From Alistipes sp. (GTDB taxonomy: Bacteria > Bacteroidota > Bacteroidia > Bacteroidales > Rikenellaceae), in contig JAFVXS010000203.1 in the NCBI GenBank assembly GCA_017501025.1, positions 1 through 12,921 of the forward strand: DNA of 12,921 nucleotides, in the 5' to 3' direction. The translations under genes were made by a program, and so were the position numbers. Shown piece by piece: positions 6,233-12,921 of the stretch (positions are counted from its first letter, which is position 1; each line of letters begins with the position of its first letter). Under the pieces are notes generated by a model. It worked only from the letters and a program-made list of their open reading frames with translations, ran no database searches and was not told where the DNA came from.

Positions 6233-7366
6233 ATGGATACTCAACTTATCAAACAACTCTTTACGGAGAAATTTGGTACTTCGTATGGAGTCTATGCATC
6301 GCCTGGACGTATCAATCTTATTGGCGAGCACACCGACTACAATGGAGGTTTCGTATTTCCGGGTGCCGTAGATTGCGGTATCGTTGCAGCAATCAACCCT
6401 AACGGTTTGGATTGCGTTCGTGCCTACTCGATTGATTACTCGGCAGATTGCCAATTCGCACTTACGGCCGACAATCTTCCTACGGAGGGTTGGGCGAAGT
6501 ACATCTATGGTGTATGTCGCGAACTTATCGAGCGAGGTGTCGATGTAAAGGGTTTCGACTGCGTATTTGCAGGCGATGTTCCACTTGGTGCAGGAATGTC
6601 CTCATCGGCCGCCTTGGAGAGTACTTTTGCCTTTGCTCTCAACGAGATTTTCGAGGGCAAACTCGACAAATTTACCCTCGCCAAAGTCGGACAGATGACC
6701 GAGCATCACTACGTTGGTGTGAATTGCGGTATTATGGACCAATTTGCATCGATTTTCGGCAAAAAGGGCTGTTTAATGCGTTTGGATTGCCGTTCGATGG
6801 AGTTTGAATACTTCCCATTCGACCCACAAGGATATCGCCTGCTGTTGGTAAATTCGTGTGTAAAACACGAGTTGGTAGATTCCCCTTACAACCGTCGTCG
6901 CGAGTCGTGCGAACGCGTTGCAAAGGCTCTCGGTATCGAGACACTGCGTGATGCAGAGTTTGCCGATTTGGAGTCAATAAAGTCCGAAATATCGGAGGAG
7001 GACTACAAGCGAGCAAAGTATGTTATCGGCGAGAAACAGCGTGTTCTGGATGTATGTGATGCACTCGGCAAAGGCGACTACGAGACGGTAGGTCAGCGTA
7101 TGTACGCAACCCATTGGGGAATGTCGTGCGATTATGAGGTTAGTTGCGAGGAGCTCGACTTCTTGGTACGTTTAGCCGAGAAGTGTGGCGTTACAGGTTC
7201 TCGAATTATGGGTGGAGGCTTTGGTGGTTGCACAATCAACCTTGTTAAAGAGGAGCTTTACGACAAGTTTGTCGCCGCTGTAAAGAGCGAATACCCTGCT
7301 GCATTCGGTGTCGAACCGAAGATTTATGACGTAGTAATATCCGATGGTGCTCGCCGTATAGAGTAG
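6233..7366 (+). CDS. galK: Galactokinase
   Basis: A 377-residue cytoplasmic GHMP kinase that phosphorylates galactose with ATP to galactose 1-phosphate, the first committed step of the Leloir pathway. The galactokinase signature GRINLIGEHTDYN is at residues 25-37, with the conserved Arg26. The ATP-binding GHMP motif PLGAGMSSSAALE is at 117-129. GIMDQF (166-171) holds the catalytic aspartate D169. The C-terminal glycine motif MGGGFGG is at 326-332. Length and motif order are standard for the family. The gene stands alone, without galT, galE or galM next to it, diverges from tRNA-Leu and converges on the glucan operon. The ATG follows an A-rich stretch rather than a Shine-Dalgarno sequence, usual for Bacteroidota. 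Two palindromes near the promoter suggest local control. Confidence 0.96.
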   Translation: MDTQLIKQLFTEKFGTSYGVYASPGRINLIGEHTDYNGGFVFPGAVDCGIVAAINPNGLDCVRAYSIDYSADCQFALTADNLPTEGWAKYIYGVCRELIERGVDVKGFDCVFAGDVPLGAGMSSSAALESTFAFALNEIFEGKLDKFTLAKVGQMTEHHYVGVNCGIMDQFASIFGKKGCLMRLDCRSMEFEYFPFDPQGYRLLLVNSCVKHELVDSPYNRRRESCERVAKALGIETLRDAEFADLESIKSEISEEDYKRAKYVIGEKQRVLDVCDALGKGDYETVGQRMYATHWGMSCDYEVSCEELDFLVRLAEKCGVTGSRIMGGGFGGCTINLVKEELYDKFVAAVKSEYPAAFGVEPKIYDVVISDGARRIE

Positions 7367-7389
7367 CACATACCTTATATATAATGTAA

Positions 7390-7425
7390 TAGAGGGGCTG
7401 GACATACATCCAACCCCTCTATTTT
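7390..7425. terminator. Bidirectional terminator between galK and the GH57 gene
   Basis: TAGAGGGG (7390-7397) pairs with CCCCTCTA (7414-7421); after one mismatch, TGGA/TCCA (7399-7402/7409-7412) extends the stem around a 6-nt loop. On the plus strand a TTTT run follows (7422-7425). On the minus strand the stem is followed by an AT-rich stretch. It sits in the 75-nt gap between two convergent genes and can serve both. Confidence 0.85.
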
Positions 7426-7441
7426 CACTTAATCGTAAATG

Positions 7442-8656
7442 TTACGCCTTAACCGACTTCTTTGCCTTCTTTGCAGCCAAAGCCTTCTCGACTTCGATTT
7501 GGAAGTCCGACAACACATTCATATAGTTGATAAATGCCTCATACGATGAGCCGTAAGGGTTAAAGTACGAGTGAACATCGCCATCCGAAAGCCACTTTGT
7601 TGCCATATAGTAGAAGTGGTCCGAAGTCTGCATAAAGTTCCAAACATAGTTGAAATCCTCGCTCTTCAACGACTTAACCTTATCCTTCAACGCATAGAGC
7701 TTTGCAAATGCCTCATTTTGGAGGTCGTTGCCCAACCACGCAGTGATATCACGCTCCTCGTCTGCCCACGACATAAGGTGTGGCGAGTGAATAACCGATA
7801 CAGGCTGATGTTTTGCCGCACTCTCCGAAACGGTAGCAAACTGCAAATCACCACGATTAAGAATAGCCTTTGGAAGGTTACGCATAAAGTCGAAGATACC
7901 TGTCGAAGCCTTCTGATGCTCTCCGAAGGTCTCGTAATCCATAAAGAGATTTACAACCTCACCATCCGACTCGGCAACCCACTGTGCAAACTTATCGGCT
8001 GTCAATGGATACTCATCCCAACCCTCGTCCGAGAAACGGAATGCGATATCGTCCGACAACTTATAGTTACGCAACAACAGACGCAAGCTCTGGTCAGCAG
8101 CTCCTGCATATACAAAGTTTGGCGACTTCCAACCAAGAATATGCTTTGCACCCTCTGCCAACATCGTCTTAAAGCCCAACTCTCCAACCATAGCACCGAT
8201 ATCGTCGGAGTAGATAAGCTCGGTATTGCGGAATGCCTTTGGTTTTACACCAAATTCGCGTTTAAGCATTGCTGTATGAGCCTTTACCTGCTCGACAAAA
8301 TCCTCCTTGCTCGATACGGCTGCCAACGAGTGCGAATAGGTTTCGCCCAACAACTCCACATAGCCCGTATCAACCAAAGCACGGAACGAATCCAAAACTT
8401 CGGGAGCATACTGTTTGAACTGCTCGACAACCGTACCCGTAAGCGAGAACGAGATGCGGAATGCACCCTTATTCTCTTTGAGCAGACCCAACAGAAGTGC
8501 ATTCATCGGAAGATAGCAATCACGAGCAATCTTCTGCATAATAGCACGGTTGGTCAAGTCATCGAGATAGTTGTGGTCTTTGCCTATGTTAAAGAAACGA
8601 TAGGTCTTCAATCTCCAAGGTTGGTGTACCTGAAAATACAAACTAACTGTCTTCAT
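7442..8656 (-). CDS. Glycoside hydrolase family 57 protein (alpha-amylase or glucan-branching-like)
   Basis: A 404-residue protein showing the conserved regions of GH57 in order: HQPWR (11-15); GYVELLGETYSHSL (98-111); FRNTELIY (142-149) with the expected nucleophile E146; FMDYETFGEH (238-247) with the expected acid/base D240; and SWADEERDITAWLGND (296-311). GH57 enzymes act on alpha-1,4-glucans as alpha-amylases, 4-alpha-glucanotransferases or branching enzymes. At 404 residues this one is close to the bare catalytic domain, lacks the long C-terminal domain of GH57 branching enzymes, and has no signal peptide, so it should act on cytoplasmic glucan. The exact reaction is open. It is the last gene of the glucan operon, 27 nt after the glycosyltransferase gene and before a terminator. 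The C-terminus (391-404) is a Lys/Ala-rich tail. Confidence 0.93.
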   Translation of the reverse strand: MKTVSLYFQVHQPWRLKTYRFFNIGKDHNYLDDLTNRAIMQKIARDCYLPMNALLLGLLKENKGAFRISFSLTGTVVEQFKQYAPEVLDSFRALVDTGYVELLGETYSHSLAAVSSKEDFVEQVKAHTAMLKREFGVKPKAFRNTELIYSDDIGAMVGELGFKTMLAEGAKHILGWKSPNFVYAGAADQSLRLLLRNYKLSDDIAFRFSDEGWDEYPLTADKFAQWVAESDGEVVNLFMDYETFGEHQKASTGIFDFMRNLPKAILNRGDLQFATVSESAAKHQPVSVIHSPHLMSWADEERDITAWLGNDLQNEAFAKLYALKDKVKSLKSEDFNYVWNFMQTSDHFYYMATKWLSDGDVHSYFNPYGSSYEAFINYMNVLSDFQIEVEKALAAKKAKKSVKA

Positions 8657-8683
8657 ATCATCTGTTTTTTGTTATTTCTCACT

Positions 8684-9991
8684 CTATTTAACCGACGCAA
8701 TGGCATCCTCGTAAACACGTTTGATTTTTGCCGCAGCATCGTTCCATTTCAGGCTGGTAACCTCTTCAAGACCCTTCTCGGAGAACATCTTCGAGAGTGC
8801 AGGATAGGTTACAAGACCGTATATTGCATCTGCCATAGCATCCACATCCCAATAATCGACCTTAACAGCATAGTCCAACACCTCTGCCACACCACTCTGC
8901 TTCGAGATAATCACAGGAACATTCTCTCGCATAGCCTCCAACGGAGCAATACCGAATGGCTCCGATACCGAAGGCATCACGAATACGTCGGAGAGTTGGA
9001 ACATCTTATTAACGTCATCACCACGCAAGAAGCCGGTGAAATGGAAGCGGTCGGCAATACCGAGACGAGCCACACGACGAATAACGTGATTCATCATATC
9101 GCCCGAGCCTGCCATCACAAAACGCACATTCGGACAACGCTTCAAAACCTTGGCTGCTGCCTCAACAAAGTAATCGGGACCCTTTTGGAAGGTAATACGA
9201 CCGAGGAATGTAACAATCTTATCATCAACACCACGCTCCGGAAGAGCTGCATCCTTGCTCGTAAAACGCACTGCATTATGTACGGCAACAACTCTGTCGG
9301 CAGGAACACCGTAGCGGTTTATGATAATGTTACGAGTAAGATTCGACACAGCAATCACTCGGTCGGCAGCGTGCATACCAGCTCGCTCGATAGCGTAGGT
9401 TTGTGTATTTATATTCTCGCCCGAACGGTCAAATTCGGTTGCGTGCATATGCACAACCAGCGGTTTACCCGACACACGTTTTGCTGCAATACCTGCGAAA
9501 TATGTAAGCCAATCGTGAGCGTGGATAACGTCAAATTGCCCCTCCATATCGCGTGCAACCTGTGCCGCAACAATCGCATAGCGAGCAACCTCCTCCAACA
9601 GATTGGCTCCATACTTGCCGGAGAATGTATAACGCTGACTCCAAATATCGGAGGTCTCCCAGCGGCGTTCTCCCGTCTTTACAAACTCGTCGTGATAGGT
9701 CTCGTAATCCTCCGGCGAGAGATAAGGTACAAGGTTAGAGTCGATATGTATAAACGACATCTTCTCGATAATATCTGCCGAATCGTTCGACACCTTACCA
9801 AAGACCGTCTCGACATCGCTTGCATTGACAACATCGACAAAACGTTGATCCTCGTCACCCGATGCGTGAGGCATCACAAATGTTACATCTACGCCATTGC
9901 GAGCCAAACCTCGCGTCATTCCGTAGCAGGCTGTTCCCAGACCACCGGCGATATGGGGTGGAAACTCCCAGCCCAACATTACTACCCTCAT
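8684..9991 (-). CDS. GT4/GT5-like glycosyltransferase (glycogen synthase-like)
   Basis: A 435-residue GT-B fold enzyme. The N-terminal half carries WEFPPHIAGGLGTACYGM (8-25), like the glycine loop (xGGLGD) of bacterial glycogen synthases, and HAHDW (157-161), also typical of that group. The C-terminal half has LGRITFQKG (263-271), with Arg and Lys at the nucleotide diphosphate-binding positions, and the E-x7-E motif EPFGIAPLE (344-352). It is shorter than classical GlgA (about 470-480 residues) and closer to GT4 in parts, so it may use ADP- or UDP-glucose to extend an alpha-1,4-glucan. Its place between debranching enzyme and GH57 genes supports that role. The start is 6 nt past the debranching enzyme stop, with AGAGAAAT just before the ATG. 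No signal or membrane segment is visible, so it is cytoplasmic. Confidence 0.9.
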   Translation of the reverse strand: MRVVMLGWEFPPHIAGGLGTACYGMTRGLARNGVDVTFVMPHASGDEDQRFVDVVNASDVETVFGKVSNDSADIIEKMSFIHIDSNLVPYLSPEDYETYHDEFVKTGERRWETSDIWSQRYTFSGKYGANLLEEVARYAIVAAQVARDMEGQFDVIHAHDWLTYFAGIAAKRVSGKPLVVHMHATEFDRSGENINTQTYAIERAGMHAADRVIAVSNLTRNIIINRYGVPADRVVAVHNAVRFTSKDAALPERGVDDKIVTFLGRITFQKGPDYFVEAAAKVLKRCPNVRFVMAGSGDMMNHVIRRVARLGIADRFHFTGFLRGDDVNKMFQLSDVFVMPSVSEPFGIAPLEAMRENVPVIISKQSGVAEVLDYAVKVDYWDVDAMADAIYGLVTYPALSKMFSEKGLEEVTSLKWNDAAAKIKRVYEDAIASVK

Positions 9992-9997
9992 ATTTCT

Positions 9998-12001
9998 CTA
10001 CTTTTTTGTCTTTTTAACATCTTTACACTTGGCAGCAGCTGTACGCTTGCACGCCTTACGTTTTGGCTTTGCCATCGAGTCGAGCAACTGTCGAATATAG
10101 AGCAGTGCCGCTACGCTCCACGCCTGCGAGAAGGCTCCACGAGGTGCAAACGGAGGGTTTGCATCGTAGTACTCTGCAATCGAACCGATACAGTATGTCT
10201 GAATATAGTCGTCGAAAGCCTCGAACATCTCTTCACCCTTTGCCAAGAAGCGCTCGCCCTCCAACTTGAACATACTCTCGTAGTAGAACATCATTGGCCA
10301 TACCCAAACAGCACCATTCTTACTTGCAGCCTCCTGCTCAATCGGGTTCTCCTTGTAGGTCGATTCAAATGCAGGGTCCTCCGGCGACAACGAACGCAAG
10401 CCGTGAGGCGTAAGCAGGTGCTGACGTACGGTAAGCAGAATATTTACAATCTGCGATTCGTCCAGCATACAGTACTCCAAACCGCAAGCGATAATCTGAT
10501 TACAACGAATCTGCGCATTTACGCTACGCATATCAACCGTATCGGCAAGGTAGCCCTTATCGTTGAGATAGAATCGTGCAACGAACGACTCTTTTGTTCG
10601 CTTTGGAAGCTCTTTCCACTCTGCAACGAACTCCTTATCGCCACACTTCTTTGCCAAAGCCAACGCATACGATACAGCATTGTACCACAAAGCATTTATC
10701 TCGACTACATAGCCTGCACGAGGTGTCTGTGGCACTCCAGTTACAACGCTATTCATCCAAGTCAGTGCATAGCCCTCACGCTCTGCCCAAATAAGACCGT
10801 TTTCGTGCAGAGCCACACAACCGCCAAAGAATCCACTGCGATATGCCGCCAATATGCTCTTCATTGCCTTGCCGTAACGCTCCCAAATTGCCGAAGCACC
10901 AATCGAGCGTTCCAACTGCTGCAAAGTCCAGAAGAACCACAGCGGAGCATCGGCAGCCACCTCGGCAGAGGCACTACCTGAAAAATCGCCATTGTGCATA
11001 TCGCGAACCATCGTATCAAGGACATCAATACAATCCTCCTTATAGCCCTGTTCGAGTGTAAGACCCGGAAGAGCAATAAAGGTAGAACGTCCCGCTGCAC
11101 CATACCACGGATATCCGGCTATAACCTCGGTGCGATCACCCGGACGACGAACGATAAACTGACGTGCCGAGTGGTGCAGACAACTGCGGAAATCAATCTT
11201 ATGGGTACGACGAGCAATCGAGGCATCGAAAGTCTTTACGATATCCTCGCTCGACTGCATCTCATCAACCGACGCAGAGAAGATTATGCTCTCGCCCTTC
11301 TGAATTTTCATCTCGAAGTATCCCGTAGTGAGCAGATCTTCGTAGCCCTCATAACCACGCTCTATCTCCTTCGGATACTCAAAGTCGTAGTACCAATCCG
11401 GAGCAGGGATAAATTGTGCATCATCCTTGCTAATCTGCATATGCAACCAAGGGAATCCGTCGTAGAGGCGGTTCTTCACACCATTCTTAACAGGATAGGA
11501 GCGAACATTGGCATACATATTGGCCTTCGACAAGGCGTGCTTGTTACGGAACGCCAAAAATGGACGAAGTCGCAAAGTTGTCTCGGAGTGTGCATCTACA
11601 AGCGTATAGCGAATCATCAGATGCGTACGCTTATGAATCCACAGCAACTCCTTTTTGAGAATTACACCACCTACACGATAGGTAATCGTCGGGCAAGGTG
11701 TGTACTCGAAGTCAGTGATATACTTGTGACCTCGTGGCTCATATACACCTTTGAAACGATGAAGAGCCAAGTTGAACGATTGGTCGTGCTGCACAATGGT
11801 CTCATCGAGCGACGACAACAAAACGTATGTCTCGTCGGTCGTATCAATCGGTGCAACAATCAAACCGTGATACTTACGCGTATTGCAGCCGACAATGGTA
11901 GTACTCATATAACCACCTCGACGGTCGGTTGCCAACATTTCGCGTTGGAGTGAATACTCCAAGTTGCCAAGTTCGCGTTTATCGAAGGTTAATCCCGCCA
12001 T
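9998..12001 (-). CDS. GDE-type glycogen debranching enzyme (amylo-alpha-1,6-glucosidase family)
   Basis: A 667-residue protein with the GDE_N / GDE_C arrangement. The N-terminal beta domain shows LATDRRGGYMSTTIVGCNTRKYHGL (23-47, the family hallmark). The C-terminal (alpha/alpha) barrel begins near residue 275 and includes VIAGYPWYGAAGRSTFIALPG (293-313), DAPLWFFW (351-358), LTWMN (413-417), VVEINALWYN (432-441) and QAWSV (626-630). Family members cleave alpha-1,6 branch stubs during glycogen breakdown. Two positions differ from the pattern I know: GRD is GRS (S306) and TWMD is TWMN (N416), while E434 and E610 are kept. The last 23 residues (645-667) are highly basic, with 12 Lys/Arg. It heads the three-gene operon with the glycosyltransferase and GH57 genes. 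The start is set by a good family N-terminus at 12001; no Shine-Dalgarno sequence is seen. Confidence 0.93.
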   Translation of the reverse strand: MAGLTFDKRELGNLEYSLQREMLATDRRGGYMSTTIVGCNTRKYHGLIVAPIDTTDETYVLLSSLDETIVQHDQSFNLALHRFKGVYEPRGHKYITDFEYTPCPTITYRVGGVILKKELLWIHKRTHLMIRYTLVDAHSETTLRLRPFLAFRNKHALSKANMYANVRSYPVKNGVKNRLYDGFPWLHMQISKDDAQFIPAPDWYYDFEYPKEIERGYEGYEDLLTTGYFEMKIQKGESIIFSASVDEMQSSEDIVKTFDASIARRTHKIDFRSCLHHSARQFIVRRPGDRTEVIAGYPWYGAAGRSTFIALPGLTLEQGYKEDCIDVLDTMVRDMHNGDFSGSASAEVAADAPLWFFWTLQQLERSIGASAIWERYGKAMKSILAAYRSGFFGGCVALHENGLIWAEREGYALTWMNSVVTGVPQTPRAGYVVEINALWYNAVSYALALAKKCGDKEFVAEWKELPKRTKESFVARFYLNDKGYLADTVDMRSVNAQIRCNQIIACGLEYCMLDESQIVNILLTVRQHLLTPHGLRSLSPEDPAFESTYKENPIEQEAASKNGAVWVWPMMFYYESMFKLEGERFLAKGEEMFEAFDDYIQTYCIGSIAEYYDANPPFAPRGAFSQAWSVAALLYIRQLLDSMAKPKRKACKRTAAAKCKDVKKTKK

Positions 12002-12025
12002 AAATATTGATGTTTTTACGATTTA

Positions 12026-12038
12026 CAAAGTAAAGTTA
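12026..12038 (-). promoter_or_regulatory. Weak candidate promoter of the debranching enzyme operon
   Basis: Two overlapping near-matches to TAnnTTTG occur on the minus strand: TAACTTTA (12038-12031) and TTACTTTG (12033-12026), each with one mismatch, 24-36 nt upstream of the start codon. No convincing -33 box is seen; the region is very AT-rich. The operon could also be read through from the phosphorylase gene. Confidence 0.35.
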
Positions 12039-12059
12039 CTATTTTTTTATTAAATAGTA
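12037..12059. repeat. AT-rich 8-bp inverted repeat upstream of the debranching enzyme
   Basis: TACTATTT (12037-12044) and AAATAGTA (12052-12059) form a perfect inverted repeat with a 7-nt spacer, directly abutting the candidate -7 boxes. It could be an operator or a weak hairpin; the low GC content makes chance plausible. Confidence 0.35.
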
Positions 12060-12098
12060 GCATAAAATTTATATTTTTTATTTTTCCGACCATTTTTA

Positions 12099-12141
12099 GT
12101 GCAAAACCACCTGACAGAGTGCCTGTCAAGCCGTTTTGCAC
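12099..12141. repeat. Long hairpin between the phosphorylase and debranching enzyme genes
   Basis: GTGCAAAAC (12099-12107) and GTTTTGCAC (12133-12141) form a perfect 9-bp outer stem, and TGACAG (12112-12117) with CTGTCA (12123-12128) forms a 6-bp inner stem around AGTGC. Read on the minus strand, the 4x4 stretch between them can mostly pair through G-C and G-U, giving about 19 pairs with one mismatch. It starts about 17 nt past the phosphorylase stop. No U-tract follows on either strand, so it is not a canonical terminator; it may protect the 3' end or set relative expression of the two units. Confidence 0.7.
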
Positions 12142-12158
12142 CAAACAGTCGCAGCCGT

Positions 12159-12921
12159 TTAAGCCCACTTCACAAGAGCAAAGTCCATACGGTGTGCGAG
12201 TTTTGCATTTGTAGGGAAGACACGCAACGCCATATCGAATGCACCCGTCTTACGTGGAGTGTACTCCAACTCGAATGTCACACGACTACCCTCGATGCGG
12301 CTTTGAGCCAAAGGCAACGAGTAGGCTACATTTGCAGGCTTATCCGCCTCAACAGGTTTTGCAACCACCAACTCTACACCAATATCATCTGCCGAGAGAT
12401 TTGCAATATCGAGAGTAACCTCAAAGTGGTACTTCTCGCCAACAAAGATTGCCTCCTTATCGACACGGGCACGCTTAACATCGAGAATACGCACCGAATC
12501 CCACGCTGCCGATACACGACGCTTCCACGCAGCAATCTCACGAGCCAAGATATAGTTGTTGGCTATCATCTTCTGCTTACGCTCTGCAAGTTTGTTGTAG
12601 AAACGCTCCTCGTAATCGGTGAGCATACGGTTTGTTGTAAAGTTCGATGCAATGTCGGCGATACAGCTCTTAATCGATGCAACCCACTCGGTAGGTATGC
12701 CCTCGGCATTGCGGTTGTAGTAGCGAGGTACAATCTGCTCCTCGATGGTCGAGTATATCATCTCGGCATCCAAATCGTCTTGGTGACGCTGGTCGGTGAA
12801 TGTACGCTCCATAGGAAGCATCCAACCTGCACCCTCCTTATAGCCCTCAACCCACCAACCGTCGAGAACCGAGAACTGCATAACGCCATTCATAACACAC
12901 TTTTCGCCCGATGTACCCGAA
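12159..12921 (-). CDS. glgP: Alpha-glucan (glycogen) phosphorylase, C-terminal part
   Basis: The frame runs off the right edge; 253 residues before the TAA stop are visible. The first visible residues, SGTSGEKCVMNGVMQFSVLD, match the region around the pyridoxal-phosphate lysine of bacterial/archaeal-type alpha-glucan phosphorylases (SGTSGxKaamNG), so the Lys in SGEK is the likely PLP carrier. GWWVEGYKEGAGW follows, also typical of this type rather than of the GlgP/MalP group of E. coli. The C-terminal 100 residues form a beta-rich domain (LDIANLSADDIGVELVVAKP and following) found in this phosphorylase type. The enzyme releases glucose 1-phosphate from alpha-1,4-glucan chains in the cytoplasm. 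The N-terminal part, including any fused synthase domain, lies outside the window. It is upstream of the debranching enzyme and in the same direction. Confidence 0.92.
   Translation of the reverse strand, partial: SGTSGEKCVMNGVMQFSVLDGWWVEGYKEGAGWMLPMERTFTDQRHQDDLDAEMIYSTIEEQIVPRYYNRNAEGIPTEWVASIKSCIADIASNFTTNRMLTDYEERFYNKLAERKQKMIANNYILAREIAAWKRRVSAAWDSVRILDVKRARVDKEAIFVGEKYHFEVTLDIANLSADDIGVELVVAKPVEADKPANVAYSLPLAQSRIEGSRVTFELEYTPRKTGAFDMALRVFPTNAKLAHRMDFALVKWA

Noticed and set aside
7571..10981. A 1136-codon open reading frame on the plus strand.
   Set aside because: It is codon-aligned and antisense to three well-supported genes, crosses their junctions, and its product is Cys/His/Ile-rich without any recognisable domain. 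It exists because the real genes avoid TTA, CTA and TCA codons and happen to share one reading phase.
10994..11953. A 319-codon plus-strand open frame in the debranching enzyme region.
   Set aside because: Same antisense phase as the frame ending at 10981, interrupted only by one TCA codon of the real gene; a shadow of the debranching enzyme.
12893..12893. Met codon at 12893 as the start of the phosphorylase gene.
   Set aside because: The frame continues to the window edge with SGTSGEKCV, part of the conserved PLP-lysine region, so the gene begins outside the window.

Overview
The window reads as chromosomal DNA from a member of the Bacteroidota, most likely order Bacteroidales. The evidence is the promoter type (several close matches to the Bacteroides -7 element TAnnTTTG), the near absence of Shine-Dalgarno sequences with A-rich leaders instead, and the kinds of protein encoded. 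A Rikenellaceae/Alistipes-like source is possible, but that is a guess from overall protein character. There is no sign of phage, insertion sequence, integrase, CRISPR or other mobile DNA; this looks like core metabolism with a few odd proteins.

Left arm, plus strand (1-1726): the 3' end of an ABC transporter ATPase gene and its ABC-2 permease partner, closed by a strong intrinsic terminator. Next (1769-5990) comes a new transcription unit with a TAACTTTG promoter and four tightly packed genes: a membrane glycosyltransferase-2-like protein, an ECF-type sigma factor that overlaps it by 10 nt, the 16S rRNA methyltransferase rsmG, and an exported calcineurin-type phosphoesterase-fold protein. 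Two of the four (the glycosyltransferase and the phosphoesterase) lack residues normally needed for metal-dependent catalysis.

Middle (5953-7425): a tRNA-Leu(CAG) gene on the minus strand with its own recognisable promoter, diverging from galactokinase galK on the plus strand. The galK leader carries two perfect palindromes built on TTTTGCAAAA around the putative -7 box. A bidirectional hairpin terminator separates galK from the convergent right arm.

Right arm, minus strand (7442-12921): alpha-glucan (glycogen) metabolism. In transcription order: the C-terminal part of an alpha-glucan phosphorylase (cut by the window edge), a 157-nt gap with a long hairpin, then a compact set of GDE-type debranching enzyme, a GT4/GT5-like glycosyltransferase (glycogen synthase-like) and a GH57 alpha-glucan-acting enzyme. 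Together these would build, trim and phosphorolyse an intracellular glucan, and galK would feed galactose-derived hexose phosphate into the same pool. Coding sequences here almost completely avoid TTA, CTA and TCA codons, which leaves long open frames on the opposite strand that should not be mistaken for genes.

I see no convincing new multi-gene defence or mobile system. The best candidates for undescribed biology are the operon joining an ECF sigma factor to two apparently catalytically altered envelope proteins, the altered motif residues in the debranching enzyme, and the recurring TTTTGCA-type palindromes in the intergenic regions.
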